A stretch of 64,000 bases of DNA from Babesia bovis T2Bo (lineage: Eukaryota; Apicomplexa; Aconoidasida; Piroplasmida; Babesiidae), in the NCBI RefSeq assembly GCF_000165395.2, contig NW_026261571.1, positions 954,501 through 1,018,500 of the forward strand. The letters are read 5' to 3'. Each line of letters starts with the position of its first letter. The stretch's first letter is position 1. Under the pieces are notes generated by a model. That model made no database searches and was not told the DNA's origin. It worked only from the letters and a program-made list of their open reading frames with translations. The position numbers and the translations under genes are program-made. Of the stretch, positions 10,660-20,887 are shown one piece after another.

Positions 10660-12101
10660 TCACCAGCACTGAGTGTTACCGATAATCGCTACTTCATGTA
10701 CCTGGACCTTTCTATGGATAAATGCATTTTACACTAACCATGTATGGGTACTCCAGACCATCACGTGAAATGTCTGGGTGGCGCGACACTGCCATCGAGT
10801 AAACTACTTGCCTAATGTCATCTATCTCACCTAGTACTAAATGGACCCACGCAATACTCAAACGTACCAGCTACTACGTGACCACGAGAATCCCGCAAAC
10901 AGTTGATTTGCTGGGTTTTGAAGTTAAATATGAACCAGGGGTACCCCTCTTCCATGGTCATACCACCTGAAGTGATATAGAAACTAGTCCCTAGAAACCC
11001 ACCTTTCAGTTCCACATCCTTCAGAATTAATATGTTAGGGTCCAAATACAGTTTTTGCAAATCGCGTTCGCGTATTGATGCATTGAGGACGTTGAAGGCA
11101 AGCTCACCACAGTGCTGCACTGTAATAAGTTGTTAATTAAATTGCATACCGCTTCCAAGGATTTAGAGTCGCCATCCAAGTAACATTGGACTATGTGAGG
11201 CGCCACTACATGCTCCACAGATTCGATAAATTCAGGCAAATCAAAAGAAGAGTCTAGCCTCTTCATTTCCTTCACTGCCTTGGCCAATGTAGAGTTGCCA
11301 AAAAGCTGATCAAAAACTGGATTCTCTGAACAGACATTAATATATAGATATAAAAAATACCAAAAAAGTTCGTCAAAAACGGCATGTCACGAAGACGAGT
11401 GCCAAAACGTTCCCACACTGATTCTTTGGCAAGCACCAATGCATATTCCTGGGTGTTACCCTGTGGATTGGAATCTGGCACGTTTGTATCCACAGCGGTG
11501 ACATCACTGCCATCCACGTTGATATTACTCTGTGCCCTGTGATGGCGTCAATAAGTTGAATAAAGGATAACCCACCGCTGGCTTGCTACACGCTGCTTCC
11601 ACTTGGCCTTCAAGGCTTTAGACTCACTCTTCTCATCATGAAGCAGTTCAGCAACACGAGTCATGCCACTCGCAAGAGATTTAGCTGCAGAATGTGTAGC
11701 GCCTTTACATGGAACATACCGGAAGTAAATACAAATTTAACCGCGCTAGAGTTACTACTAGTTTCAGTAATTTTGTTAACATAATGACTGCAAGCATCCT
11801 TAGAACGAGTGTATATCTCCCCTAGACGATTGACCTTCTCCTTTATTTGTGCCTCCTCAAGTGATTTCATAGCCTCCTTAAACTTCTCATCCTTTTCCAA
11901 ATCACGTTTAACTTGATTAATCACAGATTGAACAAAAGAATCCGAACTGAAAAGTCTAAAGCCATTAAAAACACGACCGGGTTGAGAATTGCGATGTAAA
12001 GTACGAGTTAAGTCATTACGCGTCAAGGACGTGCGGTAACCAGATGTAGAAAAGATATCCAATGATACCTTCCTTCTAAATGCCAATGCCATTTGAAACA
12101 T
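10660..12101 (-). CDS. TIM44: Mitochondrial import motor subunit TIM44
   Basis: TIM44 sits on the matrix side of the TIM23 channel and recruits mitochondrial Hsp70. Exons: 11720..12101, 11576..11684, 11361..11536, 11150..11325, 10868..11114, 10739..10830 and 10660..10701 (407 aa). Six introns of 35-39 nt are all phase-consistent. The N terminus has a presequence-like, Arg/Ser-rich stretch and a charged coiled-coil region (VKRDLEKDEKFKEAMKSLEE). The Tim44 C-terminal domain starts at FFENPVFDQLFGNSTLAKAVKEM and includes SSFDLPEFIESVEHVVAPHIVQCYLDGD, AHCGELAFNVLNASIRERDLQ, LDPNILILKDVELKG, then VAGEIDDIRQVVYSMAVSRHP and a final Trp. GrpE, which recycles the same Hsp70, is encoded 2 kb away. Confidence 0.92.
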
Positions 12102-12427
12102 ATGAGAAATATTAACGTCGAAAGAATACCACTAAATAGGGAACTACATTCATTTAAACTGAAATCGCCCTCTGCTAACACCATTAGGGTAGATTAATAC
12201 CCCCGATACACAGCACAATGAACTGTAGACACTCTATTAAATAATATAAGCACACGGAACTAAGAAAAACAATGTCATATTCTTAATACAAAGAGATAAA
12301 TCAATAATGAAGCTACACATCCATGCAAGCGCCAACAACAATAAAACAGAGTCGACACTAAATCTATACTGGCGATAATGTTACACATCCAATGTTGTTC
12401 TTATTAGCGCTGGAATTGTGTGAATAG
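12102..12427. other. Intergenic, TIM44 upstream / Sm D1 downstream
   Basis: This 326-bp AT-rich stretch lies upstream of TIM44 and downstream of Sm D1, both on the minus strand. It should hold the TIM44 promoter and the Sm D1 3' UTR. I see no gene in it. Confidence 0.4.
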
Positions 12428-12805
12428 TTACCGGCGCCCACCGGCAAACCTGCCGCGGCCCCTTGCCGGCGCGCCTCGCCCGCGTCCACGGCCTCTTACA
12501 AGGGGAGCACGTACCCTGCTGGGTTTTTGCTTAGGAGTATCATCAATCAATAGCGTGTCCAAAGGTAGACTGTCGGAGAGGATGAAATACCTGATGTTGT
12601 TACCTCTCACTGTCAAGTGATCTAACAGAATGTAATTAGGCTCAGATCCACTTCCGCTGTCCTTGTTCACAATCTTCACATTTTTCAAATGAGTGTTCAT
12701 AGATATATCAACACCAATTACAGTACCAGTCAACACCGTGCCGTTCTTCAGCTCAACAGTGACGGACTCGTTGGCCAGCTTCATAAGGAAGCGAACGAGC
12801 TTCAT
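12428..12805 (-). CDS. SNRPD1: Small nuclear ribonucleoprotein Sm D1
   Basis: Core Sm-ring protein of the spliceosomal U1, U2, U4 and U5 snRNPs. A single exon of 125 aa, the usual family length. The start [22 protein letters not shown] and the Sm1 motif ([23 protein letters not shown]) are diagnostic. The Sm2 motif ([28 protein letters not shown]) follows. The C terminus ends in the expected Gly-Arg repeats ([22 protein letters not shown]), a target of arginine methylation in other eukaryotes. A real spliceosomal Sm protein fits the many short GT-AG introns of this genome. Confidence 0.96.
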   Translation of the reverse strand: MKLVRFLMKLANESVTVELKNGTVLTGTVIGVDISMNTHLKNVKIVNKDSGSGSEPNYILLDHLTVRGNNIRYFILSDSLPLDTLLIDDTPKQKPSRVRAPLVRGRGRGRGAPARGRGRFAGGRR

Positions 12806-13102
12806 CTTGATTGTGCCACTACGAATTTATAACACTAATAGATAACTAGAAGGTGCCCAGTTATTATGTATTAAATGCCAATTTGGACCAATGTGACGCC
12901 CACAGATATCAGCACATCATAGCGCTGATGTATCATCAATATCGATAAGCATCGATTAAAATGATATTAAAGCTATATTTTGCGATGAAAAATGGCCTTA
13001 TAAGTGGTCTATTTTAGGCCAGGTTCGTACTAATACCCCCATCCCATCACGCCAGACGGTGTGGATTATGTATCGAGCCACAATGTGCAATATGGCACTA
13101 GG

Positions 13103-13937
13103 ATGCAAATTATACATTACCTAGTACTTTGCATGTGCATGGTTGAAAAAGCATTGTTGTACAGACATTGGATTCCAAACGATGTGTCTACTCCCTATCG
13201 CACTTTATCGGAAGGATGGAGAAGACAGGGTTACGCCTTCCCTGAATATACTCCAACATGCCACCAAAAGCACGGTTCTCACCCGCTTTATATGATATGG
13301 TGTTACCCGATCATAGATGATGGGCCAGAACGATCTAACAGAAGAAAGATCAACCAAGCTTTCGAGCGAGGACCGATCAGGGCTAATGTTGCCTTGACGT
13401 ATCGATGGGCTAATAGGCTAGCGCAAAACCAGTAAGTTGCCATATCACATCTATAGATGTAATAGGATGTTCGTGCCTTTTGAAGGGAACTTACCATATT
13501 ACCCGGAAGAAGGACTTGGCCGAACTGAGGATGTTTACACCCCCGTGGAAACTGCCTGTGGAGAGGTGGATATCGACCCTCACGAATTTGCTAAGATCAA
13601 GGACGTATACACGACGTTCAATGACAATGGATGCGGTGTGCTTAAGCTCCTGGGTGCCAAAAGTGGGCACTTTGCATTCAGTTATTCCGGCCCTCTAAAG
13701 GAAAAGTACGGTATTAAGGCCTATCTGAACTACCAAATCAACCTAGTATACCCAGGTGCTAAAGTCACCATTCTAACGGATCATTTAATAGATAACGCTG
13801 ACCAACAGGGCACGGATCCATGGCTATTCTCTAAACAGAGGCGCCTGGTGCGTACTGGTAAGGACTATATGAAATCGTTCAAGGACGATCTACCTCATGA
13901 AAACGCATACCCACCAAAGTTCGATATGTTGATTTAA
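13103..13937 (+). CDS. Conserved hypothetical protein, possibly organellar
   Basis: Two exons, 13103..13431 and 13466..13937, join in frame over a 34-nt intron to give 266 aa. The start is uncertain: the open frame begins at a GTG at 13061, and the first in-frame ATG is 13103. The protein is rich in aromatic and basic residues with several Pro-Tyr-rich turns (GNLPYYPEEGLGR). A late stretch (CGVLKLLGAKSGHF) faintly recalls the C-terminal part of mitochondrial ribosomal protein uL15, but I do not consider that safe. It sits between Sm D1 and GrpE and shares a divergent upstream region with Sm D1. Function unknown. Confidence 0.6.
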
Positions 13938-14173
13938 TAATATACCGAGGTGTTTATCTTAATGGACTCTAAAAACCTATAGATGGCATGAGCAGTAGCA
14001 GCCCTTATGGAATGCTTGACCTAGCAATACACTACAAGAAACACATATTTTTTATCATGTATTAGTAAATACCAATGATATACAACATAAAGTACTGGCC
14101 ATAGGCAGCACGCTACTCATTATTCACTAGGCATGATGTAGACTTAAATGAGTTATTAAAATATAACACAATT

Positions 14174-14984
14174 TTACTTGCGTGATACCCCAACCTTTGC
14201 AGCACGAAGAATGCGATCTTTGATCGTGTATCCATTGAAGACAACTTGAAGAATAGTATTCTTTTCAACGCTATCGTCCTGAATCTCATACATGGCCTCA
14301 TGAACCTCAGGGTTAAACATCTGGTTCAAACTCTCAAAACGCTTAATGCCATACTTCTCAAACGTTTTGTGTAATTGGGATTCAGTCATCTTGATACCCT
14401 CAATAAACTTGCTGTCCAGATCTACATTATGCTGACTACCCAGCGCTTTGAATGCCAACTCAAACGCATCGGCAACATCAAGCATATCCTTAGCAAATTG
14501 AGTAATTGCATATAGTTTAGCATTTTGTAGCTTGTTTGCACTTATACGCTCAATCTGCTCACAGTTGTCTAGGCTTATGCGGTATTTCAATTGAAGCTCC
14601 TTCAAAGTGTTTGTCAACTCCGCAAGCTTCCCCTCCAACTCCGTAACTTTCTAATACACTGTATAAAATCGGAGTGCGACCTACCTCAGTCAAATCGACG
14701 CTATCATCTTCCGCAGTCTTTTCTTCAGGATCTACCTGTGCATCCAACTCCTCTACGTTTTCACCGTCAGCATCCTTCTTCGCCTCAGTTGCATCAGAAC
14801 TAAAATATAACCTCTGTGGAAGGTTACTTTCCACAGGTGATCGCGATTTGAAATGGCTATAGGCGCTATTGCAGTGTAGTGGCCTAATGGTACTGTACAA
14901 GACCCTGCTTCTTACGCACTTGAAGGCGCCTCTAAACGCCGATAAAGCGATACGATTAAAAAATACTGATTGATGTGCGATCAT
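14174..14984 (-). CDS. GrpE-type nucleotide exchange factor, mitochondrial (Mge1)
   Basis: GrpE/Mge1 releases ADP from mitochondrial Hsp70 and so drives the import motor and matrix folding. Exons 14685..14984 and 14174..14650 (258 aa), with a 34-nt intron. The first 70 residues form a long basic leader rich in Arg and Ser, followed by an acidic linker (EEKTAEDDSVDLTE). The GrpE domain follows: a long helix (VTELEGKLAELTNTLKELQLKYRISLDN), then FAKDMLDVADAFELAFKAL, GIKMTESQLHKTFEKYGIKRFE, FNPEVHEAMYEIQDD and the C-terminal beta-domain end GYTIKDRILRAAKVGVS. The leader suits a mitochondrion; I see no hydrophobic signal peptide that would suggest the apicoplast. Confidence 0.93.
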
Positions 14985-15163
14985 TGTTATATATAATGAT
15001 TGTCGCTATACTTAGGGTGTGTCGTGCAACAGTACCTGGATACCGAAATACAGCAAACGTAGATATAATAGAACATAATATGCACACTTTAAATGTGTAT
15101 ACAAGATGTCAGTATAGCTAGTGCAAAAAATCACGTTGTGGATATTGCTAAATACAACACAGC

Positions 15164-15984
15164 TTAAGAAATGTTTAATTTCCTCAATGTGGCCAAGTGA
15201 CCGCTTCGCTCTTCATTCAACGGCCTAGATACAGCCTTACGTTTTATTGTCTTCTTGTCGTTGACACCCTTTTTCTTTTTGTCAAATTTGCCACAACTAC
15301 GAGTTGATGTTTTAGCACGTTCCAGCGCAGTGTGAGCACGGTTAAGGGAATCACCCTCAACCTTGTTACGGATTTCCCTAATCTTCTGACGTGTCTTTCG
15401 CTCACTCTTCTTGCGACTAGCAGCCTCAAAGGGGTCGACGTCAGGAGGCACTGTTACATATGACACATGAGTTAACAACACACCTTTAGAACCAGTGACC
15501 TCAACTATCGGAGGAGCATGCAATGGACCCTTCTTAATAGACTTGTAACCCCAACGAGGTACCCAGTCATTCACACTCTTGTCAAATACTAAACGCGAAC
15601 GCTTATGCTTCTTTATGCCCCTGGCCTCTACAAATAATATTAACTAAAGCAAGTAAAACATACCAGCAAATATCTGCCACCGAGTCTTGGGCTTAGGTTT
15701 TGGTAGAGGATACATACGAGGCATAACTATGCCATTCTCCTTCGGTAGGGTGGCAAATATACCATCCTCCGTAGTCGTCCTACCAAGAGAAAATATGCGA
15801 TTTATTAGCAATTGGGTATTGTCACGTGATAAATTTGTTAGTCTGTGACCACAGTGTATAAAATAAGCAAAAAACCTACGATTCTGCATCACAACCTGAA
15901 GCGTCTACAGGCGTGGCATCTATTGCGATAAGATTACGAAGACAATATTCAAGGTTATCAACCTTGTCCGGCGTAGACACACCC
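15164..15984 (-). CDS. RRS1: Ribosome biogenesis regulatory protein RRS1 (5' end unresolved)
   Basis: RRS1 acts with RPF2 to load 5S RNP onto pre-60S particles in the nucleolus. Exons found: 15880..15984 (5' incomplete), 15664..15842 and 15164..15627. Family motifs: DNLEYCLRNLIAID, LSRDNTQLLINRIFSL, MYPLPKPKPKTRWQIFAEARGIKKHKR, then FDKSVNDWVPRWGYK and a basic C-terminal tail. The middle junction keeps phase only if the upstream exon runs to GAATC before the GTAGGT donor. The exon at 15880..15984 contains no in-frame ATG, so at least one more 5' exon must exist; I could not place it with a matching phase in 15990-16330. Confidence 0.85.
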
Positions 15985-16730
15985 CTGTATATCAGTTAAA
16001 GAATGTTTAAGACAGTAGAATTAGACACCTACATTATGCACCTTTGCCAATAGAAGGCTGGGTATCAACAGATGATGTAACTATTTGCACATCTCAGAAC
16101 CAAGACTAAAAATCACAACACAACAAACTCAAAATCCTTTCCGCAAACGCTAAAACATTATAGATAACATAAATAAGAAAAGTCAGTAGTGCGAATATTC
16201 GACGCGACGTGCACATTGCCAAAGTATGTACCCAACATTTTTCCCCACCCCCAATAAGGCCTAAAAAGATGATAACGCGTAGGAAACTTGGCACAATTAA
16301 GTTCGTAAGGGCCATTAAACAATTGGCAAGTGCCTGCTAAACTTGTAGATAAAGGTGTAGCACGGTAGGTAGTCCAGGTGGCGCAATCAAGGAGCTGCCT
16401 GTCGTCTCTATATCACCCTGGAATATTCATAGCTGCCTTCCAACAACGTACCACAAACTCCATTGAGCTAGGAATATAATCAGGAAGTTTTTTAAACAGA
16501 AGCCGTATGATATAGCATCATTTACGTCGTACCCTATCGTTGACTACTTATACCCACAAGCTGTGTACACAATACGGTGGCAATCTTTAACTGAGACCTT
16601 TCTTAGACCTGCTGAATATTATTATCTCTGTGTTGGCGACGCTCTACTGAGGATTCCAGTATCAAGATCGTAGATTCTATTTGTTGATTGGGTACATTCG
16701 CCAAGCCCACGATATATTTGCTATTTATCA
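15985..16730. other. Divergent region RRS1 / PABP
   Basis: About 750 bp between the divergent RRS1 and poly(A)-binding protein genes. It must contain the missing first exon of RRS1, both promoters and the PABP leader. A 69-codon minus-strand frame at 16106..16315 starts with ATG and is strongly hydrophobic. A GC-rich patch lies at about 16355-16410. Nothing here is convincing enough to name. Confidence 0.35.
16106..16315 (-). CDS. Possible small hydrophobic protein (doubtful)
   Basis: An ATG-started frame of 69 codons. It predicts two membrane-type stretches (FLRVIIFLGLIGG and IFALLTFLIYVIYNVLAFA) separated by a short basic loop, and ends near a pair of cysteines. It lies in the divergent gap between RRS1 and PABP. 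It could instead be chance reading in a promoter, or part of the unresolved RRS1 leader. No family is recognised. Confidence 0.18.
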   Translation of the reverse strand: MALTNLIVPSFLRVIIFLGLIGGGEKCWVHTLAMCTSRRIFALLTFLIYVIYNVLAFAERILSLLCCDF

Positions 16731-18488
16731 ATGATGACGACAACCAAGGCAGGTTCCGCGGCCCCAAGGCCTATAAACGGTGTATTACCCGTTGGTAATT
16801 ACCAGGGTCAACCCGCTCGCAGCTCTTTTAACTCAGCAAGTTTGTACGTAGGTAACCTGCTACCAGAAGTCACCGAGGCCATGCTGTACGAAGTATTTAA
16901 TGGAATTGGACCCGTAGCATCTATACGTGTCTGTCGTGACAGCCTAACCCGTAAAAGTTTGGGATACGCCTACGTGAATTACTACAATTTCCAGGATGCT
17001 GAAGCTGCCCTAGAATGCTTGAACTACATTGAAATAAAGGGTCAACCCGCACGTATTATGTGGAGTGAACGTGACCCAAGTCTTCGCAAGAGTGGTACTG
17101 GTAACATATTTGTAAAGAATTTGGACAAGGCCATTGACACCAAGGCTTTGTACGACACCTTCAGTCACTTTGGCACTATTCTGTCTTGTAAAGTCGCTAT
17201 AGATTCACTTGGTAACTCCAAGGGTTATGGATTTGTGCACTACACTACCGAGGAAAGTGCCAAGGAAGCTATTGAAAAGGTCAATGGTATGCTCATAGGT
17301 AACAGCCAGGTCAGCGTCGCACCATTCTTGCGCCGTAACGAACGCACTTCTACCGTGGGTGATGTTTTCACTAACTTATACGTCCGCAACTTCCCTGACA
17401 CTTGGACTGAAGATGACTTGCATCAAACATTTAGTAAATATGGTGAGATCACAAGTCTACTATTAAAATCGGACGACAAAGGGCGTCGATTTGCATTCGT
17501 TAACTTTGTGGACACCAACATGGCTAAGGCCGCCATGGAAGGTGAGAACGGTGTCAAATTTGAGTCGGTTGAGGAACCAATGATGGTCTGCCAGCATATG
17601 GATAAGGCCAGGCGTTATGCCATGCTCAAAGCTCAGTACGACTCCAATGCTCAAGACCAGAGAAACAAATTCATGGGTGTGAATTTGTATATAAAGAATT
17701 TGGACGACGATTTTGATGACGACGGTCTACGTGACCTATTCAAGCAATATGGTACGGTCACTTCATCAAAGGTCATGCGCGACCACAATGGCGTAAGCCG
17801 AGGTTTCGGTTTCGTTTGCTTCTCTCGTCCTGATGAGGCCACCAAGGCCGTTGCCGGTATGCATCTGAAGCTCGTCAAGAACAAGCCGTTGTATGTTGGC
17901 CTTGCCGAGAAGCGCGAGCAGCGTGCTAGCCGTATGCAACAGCGCAATCGTCAAAATGATATGATGCAATATGGCGACCGCCCCGGATATGTGCCACTAT
18001 ACCCACCGGAAATGGTGCCACAGGGGTACTTCAATCACCAGGTTGGATTCCGACCAACGGTGCCAGCTCAACCAATGGGTGTCGGACCCAGAGGTATGCG
18101 GATGGTTGCTCCTATGCCAATGATGCATGGGCGCGGTACCGCTTCGCCACATGCCGCTGCCCAGGGTCGTCGTACACCGGTTAAACAAGTGCCACTCAGT
18201 GGATTCAAGTTCACTGCTCAGGCTCGCAACCGTACTGAGCTGCCCAATGGCGCTCCAGCTGCAGCAGTTCCCACCCAACGTCCAATTGACGGTGCCGCGA
18301 TGCACAAACAGATGATTGGTGAACGTTTGTTCCCAATCGTAGCTCGTGAAAACCCAGAGCTCGCTGGCAAGATCACAGGCATGATGTTGGAGATGGACAA
18401 CCAGGAGCTCATGGCCCTTTTGGAGAACGAACAACAGCTCAAGGATAAAATCCAGGAAGCCATGCGTGTGTTGAAGCAGGCTTCCTAA
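16731..18488 (+). CDS. PABP: Polyadenylate-binding protein, cytoplasmic
   Basis: Binds mRNA poly(A) tails and links them to translation and decay. A single uninterrupted exon of 585 aa. Four RRMs are visible: SLYVGNL near residue 37, NIFVKNL near 124, NLYVRNF near 216 and NLYIKNL near 319, each with its RNP1 partner (SLGYAYVNY, SKGYGFVHY, RRFAFVNF, SRGFGFVCF). A Pro/Met/Arg-rich linker leads to a C-terminal MLLE (PABC) domain at about 527-583 (IGERLFPIVARENPELAGKITGMMLEMDNQELMALL). Domain order and length match the canonical protein. Long intronless genes such as this stand out here, where many genes are cut by 35-nt introns. Confidence 0.97.
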   Translation: MMTTTKAGSAAPRPINGVLPVGNYQGQPARSSFNSASLYVGNLLPEVTEAMLYEVFNGIGPVASIRVCRDSLTRKSLGYAYVNYYNFQDAEAALECLNYIEIKGQPARIMWSERDPSLRKSGTGNIFVKNLDKAIDTKALYDTFSHFGTILSCKVAIDSLGNSKGYGFVHYTTEESAKEAIEKVNGMLIGNSQVSVAPFLRRNERTSTVGDVFTNLYVRNFPDTWTEDDLHQTFSKYGEITSLLLKSDDKGRRFAFVNFVDTNMAKAAMEGENGVKFESVEEPMMVCQHMDKARRYAMLKAQYDSNAQDQRNKFMGVNLYIKNLDDDFDDDGLRDLFKQYGTVTSSKVMRDHNGVSRGFGFVCFSRPDEATKAVAGMHLKLVKNKPLYVGLAEKREQRASRMQQRNRQNDMMQYGDRPGYVPLYPPEMVPQGYFNHQVGFRPTVPAQPMGVGPRGMRMVAPMPMMHGRGTASPHAAAQGRRTPVKQVPLSGFKFTAQARNRTELPNGAPAAAVPTQRPIDGAAMHKQMIGERLFPIVARENPELAGKITGMMLEMDNQELMALLENEQQLKDKIQEAMRVLKQAS

Positions 18489-19185
18489 AGCTATGGCATT
18501 ATTTGATATAACCACTAGTAGGTTGCACCAAGGTTAATGGCTAATGGGCACGTTTGTACGATGTCGTTCGGCCTGTGGTGTCTATGTACGGGTGCTCTAA
18601 ACCTAGCATATCGGCGATGGGCTGAGTTTGGTTCCAGGGATTCGCTCCTCTCTCCCTAACTTTTGGGCAATAATTTGTTACATCCATATTTTTCATAGAA
18701 AAACAACATGCTTGCCATGTTTTCTGTAGGCCTGCATAACTTATGGCCTCTGGTATGTAGCAACTATGTAGAAAATAGATTACTCAAGTAACATCAATAC
18801 TGGTGAATTACTAAAATTACTCTAGCAGTAAAATGTTAATCCAACGACATATGGAAAGCATATTTAATGTTTACAGGAAAATCTACACTTTAAGGTAGAT
18901 ACAGCACTTAGCCTTAACACTGCATATTCAAGTTTTGCTTCATATAGAAAATGGAGTAGGTCAATATACACAATATATATTCTATAGTTTGAAGTGGGCT
19001 TGGAGAAAATAGGAAGGTTGAATATGTCGCGTGGGTTAACAGATGTTGTGGTGGATTATATGGGCCATATCTATTTTAAAACGCAGATATCACCAGGTGA
19101 ATGATGCACAGATTTACATTCACGGTATTCCCGGGGATATAAACTGCTTTATTCACTTAATCGCACACACCAATGACTTGACGGA
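18489..19185. other. Intergenic, PABP downstream
   Basis: About 700 bp between two plus-strand genes. The first 180 bp are GC-richer and are probably the PABP 3' UTR. The rest is AT-rich and probably carries the promoter of the next gene. A frame at 19043..19276 overlaps the next start codon and looks spurious. No RNA gene was recognised. Confidence 0.35.
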
Positions 19186-20529
19186 ATGGGTGGATGCCAC
19201 AGCAGAAGCAGAGCCAACTCAGCGGTTACTGCACCGCAAAATTTTCAATCTATCAAGGTATGCGACGAATCTCTAGAAGAAGCGATTCTTGAGATCCCGG
19301 AGATCAATTATGGCTCATTTCAACGGGTGGCACTGGAGTGGGACCTACTCGGAGAACTTATACCATACAACCCAGACGGCGCCGATGTGGACTTATCTGA
19401 ATCGAATCCAGATCGTGCATCCGAGTTCAACTCTCTGCGTAGGAAGTTAACCAACACTAAGCAACGTGAATATTTTACTAATCCAAATGATGGAAGTGCC
19501 GATAGAAGCGTTCAGAGGCAACGAACCGGTGGTTCAATACAAGGAGACCAGTCTATGGACAGCTTCAGACGTGCCATTAACATGTGGACCAATTTTAAAG
19601 TAAGCTCCAAAGCCCATAAGAATCTACATGGCCAAACTGATGCGTTCTGCTACTTTGACAGTACACATGTTCCGCTGCCGCAGGAACTTTTCGCTAGTGA
19701 TGGATCGAATTCCATAGACGACGAAGGCATAGCAGATCAGTTAATTTCAGGACGAAGCTCACAGATAGCTGCAGGTAGCTCAATCTTAGATAGAAGTGCC
19801 AACGCTTCGATAACATCACAAAATAGCGTCCTACAAACGAAAACGGCATCAATTGTATCAGGTAATCTATCCATAGACGCAGTGGAGCGCCGACCTACGA
19901 GTGAAACAGATCGCAAAGAATCGCTAGAACCAGATGTACCTTTCACTGACCCCCAAGGACCAATGGACTTGCTTAACTATGAATTGGTTTTGCAGCCATA
20001 TTATGATAAAGAAAATGGAAGGCATTCATACAAGTGTATATACAGGCCTAGACGTGAAGTCTCACCACGAGACAAAGGCCACAATGTGGAAGATGGCGTA
20101 GTACAACTAGTAGGGGAGCTGTTAGATCCCTTCCAGTCACATTCCAACAACCAAAGAAGATCACAACTGCTAGAACTGCTGAAGGGAATGCAATCGCCGA
20201 CTGGCCATGATATAGATATACAAGACACTGCAAACAACGATATGGATGAATACCCAATACGACCTGTGAGAAGACAGACAAAGAACGTAGTGCGTAGAAC
20301 AATGGATCTACGTAGCCTATCGACATTTAGCCACGCACCATGCGAAATAAATGAAGACGATATTTGCATACCACCAGAGTGCCTGGAACAATTGGAAGAA
20401 CTGGACAATGGAGTATGCTGTAGAATTAGACACAATACCCCTAACTCCATGCAAGTGGCGTCTTTGGAACGCAGGCGGGCAAGAAAAGGCAGATTTGGAG
20501 ATATGTCGGACATACCCTTGCTACTATGA
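19186..20529 (+). CDS. Predicted dually acylated membrane-associated protein
   Basis: 447 aa in one exon, of no family I recognise. The N terminus begins Met-Gly-Gly-Cys-His-Ser-Arg, a textbook site for N-myristoylation of Gly2 and palmitoylation of Cys4. This arrangement brings apicomplexan proteins to the plasma membrane or inner membrane complex. The rest is hydrophilic, Ser/Asp/Arg-rich and mostly disordered in appearance. Two more compact stretches stand out: MDLLNYELVLQPYYDKENG and the C-terminal region around CIPPECLEQLEELDNGVCCRIR. I chose the ATG at 19186 because it exposes the acylation site; an overlapping frame upstream is in another phase. A NEK-like kinase gene follows in the same direction. 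Confidence 0.7.
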   Translation: MGGCHSRSRANSAVTAPQNFQSIKVCDESLEEAILEIPEINYGSFQRVALEWDLLGELIPYNPDGADVDLSESNPDRASEFNSLRRKLTNTKQREYFTNPNDGSADRSVQRQRTGGSIQGDQSMDSFRRAINMWTNFKVSSKAHKNLHGQTDAFCYFDSTHVPLPQELFASDGSNSIDDEGIADQLISGRSSQIAAGSSILDRSANASITSQNSVLQTKTASIVSGNLSIDAVERRPTSETDRKESLEPDVPFTDPQGPMDLLNYELVLQPYYDKENGRHSYKCIYRPRREVSPRDKGHNVEDGVVQLVGELLDPFQSHSNNQRRSQLLELLKGMQSPTGHDIDIQDTANNDMDEYPIRPVRRQTKNVVRRTMDLRSLSTFSHAPCEINEDDICIPPECLEQLEELDNGVCCRIRHNTPNSMQVASLERRRARKGRFGDMSDIPLLL

Positions 20530-20887
20530 TCTGCGACGCAACTTTTTGTCTTACCCGCAAAATAGGTACATCAGTGAATCTACCAATCAATTTTATAGCA
20601 TTTAATCAATGAACTACTACCCTAGTACAGCGTATCTATACATGAAAACATGATTAACAACAGATGTCTCTAGACTAGAAATTCGCAGGTCATTAACCTA
20701 AGAATAGATCGGAATAGTGATCTGAAATTCCTAGTGAAATTTCATCAAATGATGAATGACATAATGTAGCATCACATATATAATTTACGTCGTTAACACG
20801 TAAAAGAATAATAATAACATAGGCAAATGACAACACTACCTTATACACTGGTATGTCTCTGTACAGCAAAAACATTATGCAAAACCC
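20530..20887. other. Intergenic, acylated protein / NEK kinase
   Basis: 358 bp of AT-rich sequence between two plus-strand genes, presumably 3' UTR plus promoter. No gene seen. Confidence 0.35.

Noticed and set aside
13103..13937. Mitochondrial ribosomal protein uL15
   Set aside because: Only a short stretch is similar and the glycine-rich N-terminal part of uL15 is absent, so I left the gene unnamed.
19043..19276. Upstream ORF overlapping the acylated-protein start
   Set aside because: It is in another phase, has no features, and its ATG context and composition look like 5' UTR.
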